Source: Branchiostoma belcheri | Taxonomy: Eukaryota > Chordata > Leptocardii > Amphioxiformes > Branchiostomatidae | Reading direction: 5' to 3' | DNA length: 64,000 bases | NCBI RefSeq assembly: GCF_001625305.1 | Contig: NW_017804653.1 | Coordinates: forward strand, 447,446-511,445 | In this document: piece by piece, positions 1-12,100 of the stretch | Numbering within the stretch: the first letter of the stretch is position 1 | Layout: each line of letters starts with the position of its first letter | Position numbers and translations under genes: made by a program | Notes under the pieces: model-generated | Databases searched by the model: none | Seen by the model: the letters and a program-made list of their open reading frames with translations, nothing else | Told to the model about the DNA's origin: nothing

Positions 1-179
1 TGTAGTTCATACTTCTCACTAGGCTGTTTGAGCATATTTGTGAAGCTATAGCAGACTTCACAAAATCTGTCCCTCAATAAGCGCGAAATAGTAGAGTATC
101 TCAGGGGGTTATGGGTTTCCTCCTTTCACTTGCGCCGTGAAAGTTGCCCTTCTGTACCTGACCCCTACGCTGTGAAAAT

Positions 180-327
180 CTTGTAGTTATAAATCAGGCT
201 CTTAACAGGCCACAGAAGTTCTCGACCAGTCCACTGTGTCTTTGCAATTTCAAACAAATAAATAAAGTAAGCGCAGCTTGTAGTTATAAATCAGGCTCTT
301 AACAGACCACAAAAATTCTCGACCACG
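180..327. repeat. Direct repeat of the profilin-like stop-codon end
   Basis: A segment of about 50 bp occurs at 180-229 and again at 278-327. Both begin cttgtagttataaatcaggc and run, on the minus strand, through the last codons (VENFCGLLRA, stop) of the profilin-like gene. The second copy is the real exon end; the first lies about 50 bp past it in the 3'UTR and differs at a few bases. Confidence 0.8.
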
Positions 328-1184
328 GAGACCGCCTTGCTGGCGGGAAACCTTTCCTCGTGTAGAGCCACGAGGATCCCCAGCGGGAGGTGACACACCA
401 CGACCCCGTGTCGCTGTCTCTCCGTTGTTCCATATGCGCTGTTCTCGGTCATCTGGTAGATCCGGAAGTTGGCTGACCTCTGACCCATAGGGATGGTGAG
501 GACTCGGTTCACCTGACGCTCCTCTTCAGGTGGTAGTTTGGTGAACAAGTCTTTCACCTGTCAAAATACAAACAATCTTCCACCTGTGAAAAATAATTCA
601 ATCAGGAAGTAGGTAGCATTACATGAATGAAGGTATGAAGGTAGGGAGGAACAAGAAAGGGCTTGGGAGGATGGTAGGAAGGATGCTTTGTTAACCTAGT
701 GTAAAATTTTATTAAGCTTGGGCAACAATGTAATGTTAGGTCTTATGGTCTATAGAGAGAATGAAAGAAGGCCTTGAACCTCTCAGTACAATTCTAAATA
801 ACAATATTTATTCATAGATACATTTGTGTACATTTAATTCTCTGATGACCAGCTGGCTGGGTTGCCCCTTTAAGTCAAATTCCAAGAATATACAGGACAA
901 TACATGTCTCCAAGCACATCTTTGGTGGCTGCAAAGACAGTCTTTGCAGATAGCCACCAAAAGCTCTAATTGGAGATTATGTTACATTCATGAAAAGAAT
1001 AATCCTTCACCTGGCCCCACAATTCCCTGTCCCTCCCATCGGAGAGGCAGCCCTGGGAGTAGACCAGGTTTCCATGACAACCAAAGAGGGCCACGCCCTT
1101 GACTGCCCCGTACTGGAGGAGGTTTATGTGGACAAAGTCTTCCCATGGCACAGCAGCTGGGGTTTGGTGTTGTGGCACTGCCAT
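291..1184 (-). CDS. Profilin-like protein, two exons
   Basis: The coding exons are 1184..1011 (58 codons, ATG at 1184 directly after a good acceptor ending ccatag) and 557..291 (88 codons plus TGA). The donor is CAG|gtgaag, the acceptor is ttttgacag, and the junction is phase 0. The 146-residue product has the profilin layout: a conserved Trp at residue 14 in PWEDFV, a first strand pair around VALFGCHGNLVYSQG, a middle basic strand (ANFRIYQMT), then GVVVCHLPLGILVALHEE and a C-terminal helix ending VENFCGLLRA. Profilins bind actin monomers and poly-proline; the usual length is about 130 residues, so this one has a 12-13 residue N-terminal extension. It is divergent from classical profilins and closest in feel to the PFN3/PFN4 branch. 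An upstream noncoding exon probably lies at higher coordinates, which would make the gene divergent from USP37. The family call rests on pattern recognition only. Confidence 0.6.
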
Positions 1185-1924
1185 CTATGGAAGGGACGGA
1201 GTACACAAGTCAGTGAAAAGCAAGAGCTCAAAATCTGTATAGCCCGGGTGCAAGACAGTTGTCAGGGCCAGTTTATGTAGCCTAGCCTGGCTCCAGGGCC
1301 AACCTGTCCCCAAAGAATTTTACTATAGACCTTGACTGGAGACTGGCCTGTGTATTGGCCCCTTTGGAAGAGTCTGGCATCCAGGCTAGATTATTGGAGG
1401 GACTCATTCATTAAACAACATGATGTTTTAAACATTACTAGTATCTCAAACCTGAGCATGCTTGTTTTATCCCTGTTTTGCAGCATTATGCATGTGCGAC
1501 TAGAATTGGACAATTTGCAGACCACTAAAAAAAAAATGACCAAATGTCACAAAAACATGCATAGAGCATCCTTACATCTGCTTGGAGATAATTATAATCA
1601 ATTAAAGACCACACAAAGCCAAAATTTGGATACACCTTTGAATTTCTTATTCATTTCATACTATATTCCAAAGCTGAGAAACTATAATTTTGTCTTGTAC
1701 ATGGTAGTGTTTTCACTAAACCATAATAAACCATAAACACTATATTGCATTAGTCCTGCCATGACTTTGATGCATACATTACCTTGCAGCTTGATCGGAT
1801 TATTTCGGACGATTTTTTGGCACAAAAATGACGGGCCCGATCAACAGCTTTGGTCAAAAGATTCCCTAAAATCCTGAAGAAAGTTACATGTTGGTTATTT
1901 TGGGCCTAAAACGACTATTTTTTG
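1185..1924. other. Stretch with no gene recognised
   Basis: AT-rich sequence upstream of the profilin-like ATG and downstream of the USP37 promoter-like region. A plus-strand open frame at 1332-1736 has no recognisable family and no splice context. The stretch could hold 5'UTR exons of the minus-strand gene, but I cannot place them. Confidence 0.4.
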
Positions 1925-2390
1925 TGGAAACTGGCGGGAATTTCTGACGGGTTTGTTGTTCGATCATGCCGTCTGCAACGCTGAGGAGGGTTAAAGTTCA
2001 CCCCAAAATGGACGATTCTGTTACAACCCTAGGGGGTTTTAAATATAGAGTTTTAATAAAATCGACCATTTGTGTTGTTGTCTTGAAAGTTGATATACTA
2101 AATTAATTTGTATTTATAGATAATTACAGCATAAATATCTGTAATTGATGTTTAACATCAATTGTCTCTTTTAAAGGGTTACTACATTGTCCAACACCCC
2201 TATAAATTTGGTTTATTCCGCGTAACTTGAAGGTTTTCCCGCCATTATTTCAGTTCCATCATGGCGGCCATCTGGTGAAATTTTCAGCTGCGTTTTTCCT
2301 CAAAATGGTTCAATTCCAGGGATTTTTCCGCTGAATAGAAGTCGTATTGGACGATAGAGCGCAGCGTAGCGGTTCGGAGCACCAGGTAAG
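1925..2390 (+). promoter_or_regulatory. USP37 promoter-like region and untranslated first exon
   Basis: A locally GC-richer patch holds TTTCCCGC at 2235-2242 (a full E2F consensus) and an E2F-like GGCGGGAA near 1932. It also holds a YY1-like block around 2256-2274 (ccatcatggcggccatct). A donor-like accag|gtaagg puts the end of an untranslated exon at 2385; its partner acceptor is at 3105, 23 bp before the USP37 ATG. The exon's 5' end cannot be set from sequence. The region may also serve the divergent profilin-like gene. Confidence 0.5.
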
Positions 2391-3127
2391 GCTAAAAATG
2401 TCACCATAAATTGTTTTAAAACGTTGTTTTTGAGGAGAAAGTTTTTTGGTTCGATGTTGACGTGGGTACTACGCGAAGGACAACAGATTTTCCCGAACTG
2501 TCGTCTGTTTTTGTGTACTATGTTCAAGTTTATGTCACTATAAAACCACTCAAGGCCACGAACCATGCCCGCAACATGTATAATTCTTCGTAGAAGGTGT
2601 TAATTATGGAATGTGATGCCGCTTTGAGTGGTAGGATAGGGAAAATGTATCAGGAAGTGGAAATATCTAGCGGTATATCCAAATCACATGGTAATTAATG
2701 CCTTAAATAATGCATATTTATGTATTTGTTGTTGCCTGCATTTCCCAAACCGTTGCTTTAGATGCATTTTTTATTGCCAAAAATAAATAAAAAACTGATA
2801 ATAGTTTTACTGCACCTTGAAATCATCTAATTTCATAGCCACAAATATTTATTGGCTAGTTTTCACTTATTTATTACATATTTGTGGAATTACATGTAAA
2901 CAAAATACTATTGATAGTTGATAGTCGTTATGTTTTCTCTGTGTCTTTCTCTCCTCTTCAGAGTAGTTGATTGACTCAACAAGAAGTACAGCAACTTCTG
3001 CAAACCATGAAATACCATACACCATATCTCTACATTGCACTTAGTCTAGTATAATGCATAACTTCTATGACAAAGTAACACATCATGTCTTTCTCTCCTC
3101 TTCAGCTGTTGAAGGTATCCAGTCAAC

Positions 3128-6100
3128 ATGGTGCTATCTGAAACCAGCCTGCCCCTGAAGATCTATGGAAACGTCAAATATAGTTCCGATGCCCTTGGGA
3201 CAGGGATATTCAAGCAGGGATGCTTGATCCTACAACTCAACAGTAGAGGGAAGTATGTCCTGGTGGTACAGCCCAATCTGGGCCTCAGAGGTGAAATGAA
3301 GGTATGAAAAGCTCTTTTTCTTTCTCTCCTAGACCTATCGTAGAGTGGAACTCACTGCCTCCAAGGACAGTAGGGGCATCACCACAGTGAAAGTGATCTC
3401 GAACCAGTTTAGCTCTAATCTTCCACTGGTCGTGACAGAGAAGACAGATGCTATGTACAGTATTTACAGGTTCATTGCACCAGGGAAATTCCCCTAGCCC
3501 TTTTCGACAAGCACAATGAACAGTGGACCACGGCTTAACGTCCCGTCCGAAGGACTACGACCCTAGCGTGCATGTCGGGTGAGCGCGGGGATTCGAACTC
3601 CCAACCTCTTAGTCCAGAGGCAGGATCGCTAACCACTGGACTACGCACGCTACTGTTCATAGCCACTACCACCTTGGCTACCACATGTCATGCCTTGATG
3701 CATAATTTTTCAAGTAAAGTATAGTATCTGAAGATAGCTTTAAACAAGTTAGAAGTGCAAAGGGTAGGTGCAACAAGCTATTCATTGTAATATACTAATA
3801 ACCAGCTACTGCTGCGCCACATGCCTGCAAAATTGGTACGCAGAAGGGGGGTTACATAAAAAAAAAAAAAAGATAAATAGAAATGAGTACAGTGATGCTG
3901 AGCTAGGAGTATCCCATTGCAGCACTGTTATTTCATCCTCTGGAGAGATTCTTGCATTACTGATCACTTAGGATTTGGCAGTTTTTTCACATGTTAAGAC
4001 TTTGTGTTGTGTTTAATGCTGTTTCAGTTGGAACAAATGGCTCTGAACAAGTCCTACCCAAGGAGAGACGGGAGAAAAAAACTTGTCGTTCACTTCAATG
4101 AGGGAGGCAGGAAGGTGAGGACTGCTGTCCTAGAAGAAGGTGATCCCAGCGAAGTGGACCACTTTCGAGACTGCTTGGCCGAGGCCCAGAAGTTGGAAGG
4201 TAAGGCTACGCGTAGATGTCTGTTTAGAAGATAAACGTGCCTGAAAAGCTCACCCTTGAGTAAAGTCGTAGGAGAAATATTCACAACCTACAATTTGACA
4301 AGTTTCAAGAATACTATCAAACTTGGCTTCATAAATCACATATTACAGATCCTTAACTAATAAAGAAAGAAAGAAATGATTATCAGTTACTAAAATAAAA
4401 TAAATGTGAACTTAAATGTACATATGAAAACTCAAGTAATTGGGTAGACTTTGCAAGGCCATTGAGTCATCTAGTTTGTTGAGTAATAGTTTTCTTGTAT
4501 CCCTCTGTGTACATCTAACCTTCATTGACGTAATTTTGACCTTCTTTTCTAGGTTCAAAGGTTGCGACCCCTGCTGGCCGTATCGTCTCACAGAGAGCAG
4601 GTCCACCAATCACAGCTCAGACCCAGGTCACACCCTCCAAGAAGCGACCCAGGGATCAGGAGAACCAGGTAAGAATGATGGACTCGTTACAGTATTTTGA
4701 AGAGATTCATAACTTGAGCATGTTAAAGTTCCCACCATGCTTGTCAAAAAGGGTAGGGATCCTTCCTCGTATGACTTGAGGACAAACAGCAGACTTCTCT
4801 ATAATGTTTGAAATATTAATATGTTCGTATCTCTATAAGTCAGATACAATAGGCTAGCCCTGATATTCTAGGACTGTAATATGCTCTTTCTGATGCCTTT
4901 TTGCAAACTTTACAGTAATCCAGTAACCATTTGAAATGTAGGACTTTCAATAGCATCATGCCATTGAAAATTGTGACAAGTTTGACAAGTACTTCATGTT
5001 TTTCTGTCCAGACACCCAACAAGTCTCTAAGACAGGCAGGGAACATCAGAACTCCAGTTAAACACCCAGGACAAGTTACACCTGCAAAGGTAAGTCTGCG
5101 CTCTGTACTCTTATCATAAGAACCAAGACTATTGAAAAAGATGGTAGACCTATACTTTTTCTAAAATCAAATGTTGAGATTTCATTGTATTGATAGCGTA
5201 ATATACTCTCACTGAGACTCAGACTCTCTTATTCTACTGTATGTAGAAACATCAGATAGAGCTATAGACTCCACTTTTTTTGCATAAGTATAGCTTTGTG
5301 TCCCCTTGCAATCAGGCATGCAAACACACTCTATTTGTGATTTGTGTACTAGTTCGTTTTACTGTATATTAGAGTTACATTATTTGTATATTAGAGTTAC
5401 ATTATTTGCTTTGGTATAATAAGTCATTTGATGGTACATGTAGCACTGCATATCAGGTGTTAGGGTGAAGTTATACCGGCTGCTATACATACAGAATGAT
5501 ATTACAACTATGACCTGTTTTAGGGAGAGCAGACCCCTATCCGAGTGCCCACCCCCCGGCCTGACAGTAAACACACGACCCCCAGTCGGGACAGCAGTCT
5601 GTCCAGGTTCAGAAGGGAACACGGCGGGGGACAGTCTGAAGACACAGCTACACCAAGGACTGAGGCAAAACTACGGGACAACACCAAACAGAACGATAGG
5701 TGTGTTGAACAATCTTCAACAACAAAGACATTCTTAAAGATATGTAATATAAGCATAAAAGTTCAACTGAGTTGGTAAATTACTTAGTTTAACAAGAAAT
5801 TGTTGAAAAAAACTGTTTTCCAACTCAAAAGAATTGACTCACCAGGACATTCGGGTGAAAATTTCGGTTAGTCAATTCTTATGAATGATGAATGAATGGT
5901 GTTATCTTTGATTCAAATGTTCAATTATTTTTTTCTCAAAAAAGGACACCGAGAAAGGGCAATTCTGAGTTCCTTGAGTCGGCTAAGAAGAAGTTTGAGG
6001 CTGGTGATGAGAAGAGAAAGTCTTCAGGTAAGGAACACAACAGTGTCTTTTTCTCTTCTTAGTTTTAAAAAGTTTTTTCTTTCAGAAGCTGTTGTTTTGT

Positions 6101-9100
6101 GTAGTGTTGGTTTCTAACTTTCATTTTTCTTGTCCTTTTCAGCATTTTCCTTGTCCACAAGTTTCTACAGTAACCCTTCTCCGAGGAACTACACCATACC
6201 TAAAAGGTATTTCTTCAAGTCCTTTCCATTCGGCTTATGATAACAGTCTACACTGTTACACTGTTATTAGTTGGTTGATCTTCATACATGTACATGTACA
6301 TGCCAGGATGGTGGTGTTGTGGTTAGGGTGTTGTGGTTAGGGTTGTTGACTCAGGATCTGAAGGTTCTGGGTTCGAATCCCTGGCAGGCGACCACAGTGT
6401 AGTGTCCTTGGGAAAATAAGTACATAGCTTCAGTTAGGAACATCCTTTTCAATGTGATGTGAAGCCAAAGCTCCTGCACTTGAGGAGAGTCACACCTCGA
6501 GCATGTTAAAAAGCCTAACACTTATTGAAAGGAGCAGGGTCCTTCCCGGTGTGAGTGGTTCAAACCTTACAGTCTGGTCTCAGGTTTGACATCTTGAAGA
6601 GGTGACAGTCACCTGTTATGTCAATCCTTCCACAAATGTGGTAAATCGTGATAAATAGATAAAAAGGAAATGTTGAGAGTAAACCTTTGTCCTGTTGTAT
6701 TGCAGGCCAGGTCTGCTGCCTGCTCCAGTACCCAGGAGACCTCGCCTGGCTGAGAACTACTCAGGCTGGTCAGACAAGAACAAAGGACTGGTCAAGTCTC
6801 AGACTCATCCTTCACTACAGGGGTATGTATCATACAGGGAAATATTGTCTATTGATTGTATGTTAAATTTGTCTGTCACAGTACATACTTGGCTCGAAAT
6901 ACTGGGTGCATATGCACCTTATTGCAGGTAAAATCGGGGCTGTGCAGGTTATTTCTGATGTTTATGTGCTCCTTACCTGCACCATTCCATGTACTGGATT
7001 TATACATAAATGTAAATGCATGTGGATTTTTATTTGCTGTATTGACTGTTACCATCCATGAAGTGTAAAAAGAATAATGGCAATAGCTTCTGTACAGTTT
7101 TTAGTTAATTATCATTTTGTCTGGTAATTTTCAATGTATACCTGCATCAGTGCAGGTATGCAGAAAAAAGGATTTTGAGCCCTGAAGGACCTTTGTGTAC
7201 TGAATGACTACATTGAAGTTCTCTTCCTGCCTAACTCCAGTGTTTTCCTTGACAGGTTCTCAAACCTGGGGAACACGTGTTACATGAACGCCATCCTGCA
7301 GGCTCTCCGTGGCATGGAGACTTTCAGCTCAGACCTCAGGAACAGGGACGTCATCAGGACAATGGACGATAAAACACTCTACAGGTACATACGTGTGGGG
7401 AGTCCTGGAGTGTTCTTTGGACTAGTCTGTGGGGAAAGATACTGTAATTCACTTTATGTTCACAGTAGCAAAAGTTCACAGTCTGAGAAAAATTGACATG
7501 TTCACGGAACTTTATATTCACGGTGGCAAGAGGTGCAGGAAAGAGAAAGTCCATGGAATTATTTGTTAACTGTGAAAGTATAGAAATGACAGTGAAAACA
7601 GTGAACATAACAGTACAGTGAAAAAATCAGGAATTACAGTATTCTCCAGAAAACTACTTAGTATGAATTGAGGGAATTGTCTACGTGAGTGCCATCCTTG
7701 TTTTGGATGTGTTGCAAAATTCTTTTAACTGTAAGCAAAGATACAAACAAAATCATGTATGATTTGTTTACCACATACATTGCAAGCTACAAAATGTATG
7801 AAGCTGGTGTGTTATGCCAAAGAGCAGTTATACTGGCTATACAGATACAGAAGCTGGTGTGTTATGCCAAAGGGCAGTTATACTGGCTATACAGATACAG
7901 AAGCTGGTGGTACAATGAAGGGTCATACAGTACTTACTAGACAGATACAGATTTGAACAAACAACGGTGTAACAAAGAACAAAGGGGTGAAGTCTGCCAT
8001 TTCTTTTCTAGGAACATCGCGGTGTTGTTCCAGTACTGTAACAAACCCACAGAGAAGCAGGAAGCAGGAAGGAAGCAGGAATATCTGAAGAATGTGAAGA
8101 CAGCCGTGTCGTCATCTGCTCACAGGTTCTCTGGCTACCTGCAGCATGTACGTGTACTGAATTAACTTCTTTTGTACTGACTAACCTCTTAACCAACAGT
8201 TCATTGGTATAGCCAAACTGGTACTTCAGTGTGCTAAATGTTATGTAATCCAGTGTTGTTGTGTCACTGGAATTCTGAGGAAGACTACAGCAGGATAGTC
8301 AAAAATTCTATTTGCTAATTCTTTGTATTGGACAAAGTTTTAGCCTGTACATGGAGAGATGATGGTAGCACTGTAGATTTGGTGCTGTGGCCATGGACAT
8401 CATCTAGTGTGGCTTATCATCTATATCTTACTTCTCAGAACAAAATAATGTTTTCAACTCGTACTGTAAATACTGTAAAACTGGATATTATTCTTATGTA
8501 AGATGTAATATGCTAGCATTTTGATGCAATGAATGTCATGACTATACGGAGTGTGTAGCTATCAATTGAAAAAGTACTTCAAGAAAGTGTTATACTGTTT
8601 GTGTTGTGAAAGATAGCACAGTTAGTTAATAGGTGTGCAGTAACAAACAATCTTTTCTCCTGCAGGATGCCCATGAGTTCCTGAGCCAGTGTCTTGACCA
8701 GCTCAGGGAGGACATCAAGAAGGTACGAACAGCCAGGGCCAAGGACAGCCAGGATGACAAGGAGGTATGGACATGGTGAAGAGACAATTGGATCATGTTT
8801 AACCAATTCTTGTATAGCAGAACTCAAATTCCTTGGTCTGTGTTTCCTTAGAGCTTAAAATACCACCAATATATACAGGTTAATGCAGTTAGAATTGGAG
8901 TTATGAAGGTATGTCTGATGTCTACCTGTACCAAAACTATTATGAGCCCTAGGCTTGTACTAGCAATATGTGATTATGACACAGGGTCTGATATATATTT
9001 TTTACCTTGCAAAGTTTGTGCTTTTGTGTCCACTACAAGCCTTAATGTTTTTTTATGAAAGTGTCAGTTTGCAGGTTGCTATTTCTATAATGCTTGAATT

Positions 9101-12100
9101 CCCACATGCATGTTTTATGTTTAAAATGGATAAATTGCCTAATTTTTGCTGCTGTTTGATGTTCAATATTTTCCTTTTTTTTGCTCCAGAGCCTGTCTGA
9201 CAGTTCAGATGACCAGGGCCTGCCGTGTCCTGTCAGTCAGAACTTCCAGTTTGAAGTGATCCACACCATCCGCTGTAAGAACTGTAACGATGTTGTCACT
9301 AAACAGGAGAAGTTCCACGACTTGTCCCTCACCCTGCCCAGGAAAAGGTACAGTTCTTGTCTCATCTTTGTACATTAGTTGAAAATTGTTTTTTCCTAAA
9401 ACTTTCGGAGATTGAAACTCGCTGCCACCAAGCATCATCGCTAGATAGTTTTAAGCAACTCCTGCAGTTAGATGTGTAAAGGTTGGGCGTGCCTGCAAAG
9501 CTGGTGTGTTACACTGAAGGGCAGTTATACCGGCTATAAAGACACAGATACAGGTATGGCATGAGTCCATAGAATAGAGGCAAATGGCAGGCTTCCATCA
9601 AGCCTCACCAAACTGGCTGCCATCAAGCACATCTAACCCTAGGAGACAGGGAATAAACTAAAGTTTAACTGGATTGTGACAATGTGAGTGAGTCAATACT
9701 ATGTACATGGAGTATAAATCGAGATACAAGTGCACACACTAACTCACAGCCCAGCTAGTGGTTTCATCATCTCATGAAGTTTGGGAGCCTGCTATGCTTT
9801 GTAATTGTTGTCTTTCCTTCTCACCCCAGGAAAGACACAAGTCCCAGATCACTACAGGATCTACTGGACCAGTTCTTCTTGGTGAGAAGCTTTCTTGGTC
9901 AAAATGCTAATGATCATGAAAATATTTGACTGTTCCAAGTAATTTACCCTACATGGAGCATGGCAGTACAAGGTAGAGGAGACTCTTGTGAATTGTAACT
10001 TCTCGGTAGTGTAAGCATGATGTGTGACGGATGGTACTACAAGGGAGTGAAAAGCACTAACACAGTTTGTTGTTTCACAGGCTGAAGACATTGAGTACAA
10101 GTGTGGACAGTGTGGCAGCCAGGAGAGCACGGTATCTCACCAGTTCACCAAACTGCCCAGGTAAGCTCTCTATACAGGACAACACTCTTCTTATTTATGA
10201 TTCCCCTGCAGAAGGAAACATATTGTTTTTCCTCTGTTTATTCTTCTAAGTCACATAAGGTCATTGACCTGGACCAGTCTTCTGTCACCATGGTAACTGA
10301 TGCTGTAGCAGACCCTGTGGTGTTGGGTTACATTATGTAGCAAGTAGCAGGACACAGTTGGAGAGGCTGGTTAACATATACTAGTATATGAGTAAGAATA
10401 AACAGAGCACTGTAGTTTGTTAGGCTAGACTGTGTGAAGGTAAACATAATGCAATTGCTTTGAAAATGTTACCTTTTTAGTTTTCTGTATTCATTTGCAA
10501 CTTAAGATCTCATGCCCTTCCCCTGCCCCCCTCCCCCTTCAGGGTGCTGATTCTTCACCTGAAGAGGTACAACTACAACCACGCCATGTCTGAGAACATG
10601 AAGATGGAACAGCCGGTGTTCCTGCCCCTGTACCTCACCCTGCAGAGCCACTGTACCGAGGAGACCAGCCCCTGTCTCCCTCCAACCATCCATCGGTCTG
10701 TCCATCTACAGACAGAGAGGAGAACAGACACTGCTGGAGACCACAGGTTAGCAGACATGTCTGGTTTCTCAGTTATGTGTTGTTCTGTGTGATTCAGCCT
10801 ATGTTTCTGCTAAAGTATGATCACAGAGTTTCCTCTTTTGCCCTTGAGTCTGTGAAAGCATTGCTCACAGGTGCTACCATTTGGAAAACACAAACCTTTG
10901 ATACTGAATTTTGCAAGACACTGTATCATTTCAACAAACAGTGTAGCAATTGGAAGACACATTTATTAAAGAGTGTATCATTGAAAGACAAATGTAGCAA
11001 TTGGGATACTCGGTGACATTTGCAGGGCACTAACATTAGACATTGTAACATTTGGAAGACAGTGTAATGTACTGAAGACACTGATACATTCGAAAAACAC
11101 TGTAACATTTCTTAGAGAGTCTATCATTTGCAAGATACTGTAACATTTGTAAGACACTAATGTATTGAAGACACTGTAACATCTGAAAAACACTAACATT
11201 TGTAAGAGAGTGTATCATTTGCAAGATATTGTAACATTTGTAAGACACTAATGTATTGAAGACACTGTGACATTGGAAAAACACTGTAACATTTGTAAGA
11301 GAGTGTATCATTTGCAAGGTACTGTAACATTTGTAAGACACTAATGTATTGAAGACACTGTAACATTTGAAAGACACTGTAACATTTGTAAGAGAGTGTA
11401 ACATTTGCAAGATACTGTAACATTTGTAAGACACTAATGTACTGAAGACACTGTAACATTTGTAAGAGAGTGTAACATTTGGAAGACACTGTAGCATTTC
11501 CAAGGCACTAACGGTACAAACTTAAACATTTGTAGTGTGACATTTTCTATGTTGCCCTTGACAACAGAAATGGTGGAACATCAGCCAACAGGCCGTACAG
11601 CTTCAAGCCTGCCAGTAAGCAAGAGAGGGGGATGGAATCTTCTGCAGATAGGAACCAAGGAAACAGAAACATCAAGACAGAATCTGAAGACAGGAGCCAA
11701 GGAAACAGCAACAGCAAGTCGGAATCTCACCTAGTTCCAGAGGATCCAGAAGAAATAGAAATGCAGAGGGTATTTGTTTTCGGTACTTTTGTAGTCAGTA
11801 GAATTTGTAATAGACAAGTGTGTGAAGGGATATCTGTACCTGCATTCCAAAATAGTTCTGTTTCAGGATCAAGCAAAGAGCTTTTATATTATATTGTTTT
11901 TGGCTTCACGAACAAGTAGTCATGGTCAGGATTGCATGTTCAGTTGCGTGAAGTATTTGTTTTTCATAGGCTTATAGTCAGTAGAATTTGGAATATATTA
12001 AAGACATATTCCTCAATGATAAAGACATTGGAAGTTAGAAGTGAGCTGTGTAGGCCACAATATACATTGTCAATCAGATACTTCAGAAGCAGATCTAAAA

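Noticed and set aside
1332..1736. Plus-strand open frame of 134 codons
   Set aside because: No recognisable motif, low-complexity AT-rich composition and no splice or start context.
3540..3665. Possible minus-strand tRNA gene
   Set aside because: The box motifs fit, but the acceptor stem does not pair well and the unit continues into a SINE body.
11036..11503. Minus-strand open frame of 155 codons
   Set aside because: It follows the minisatellite period and has no protein character beyond the repeat.
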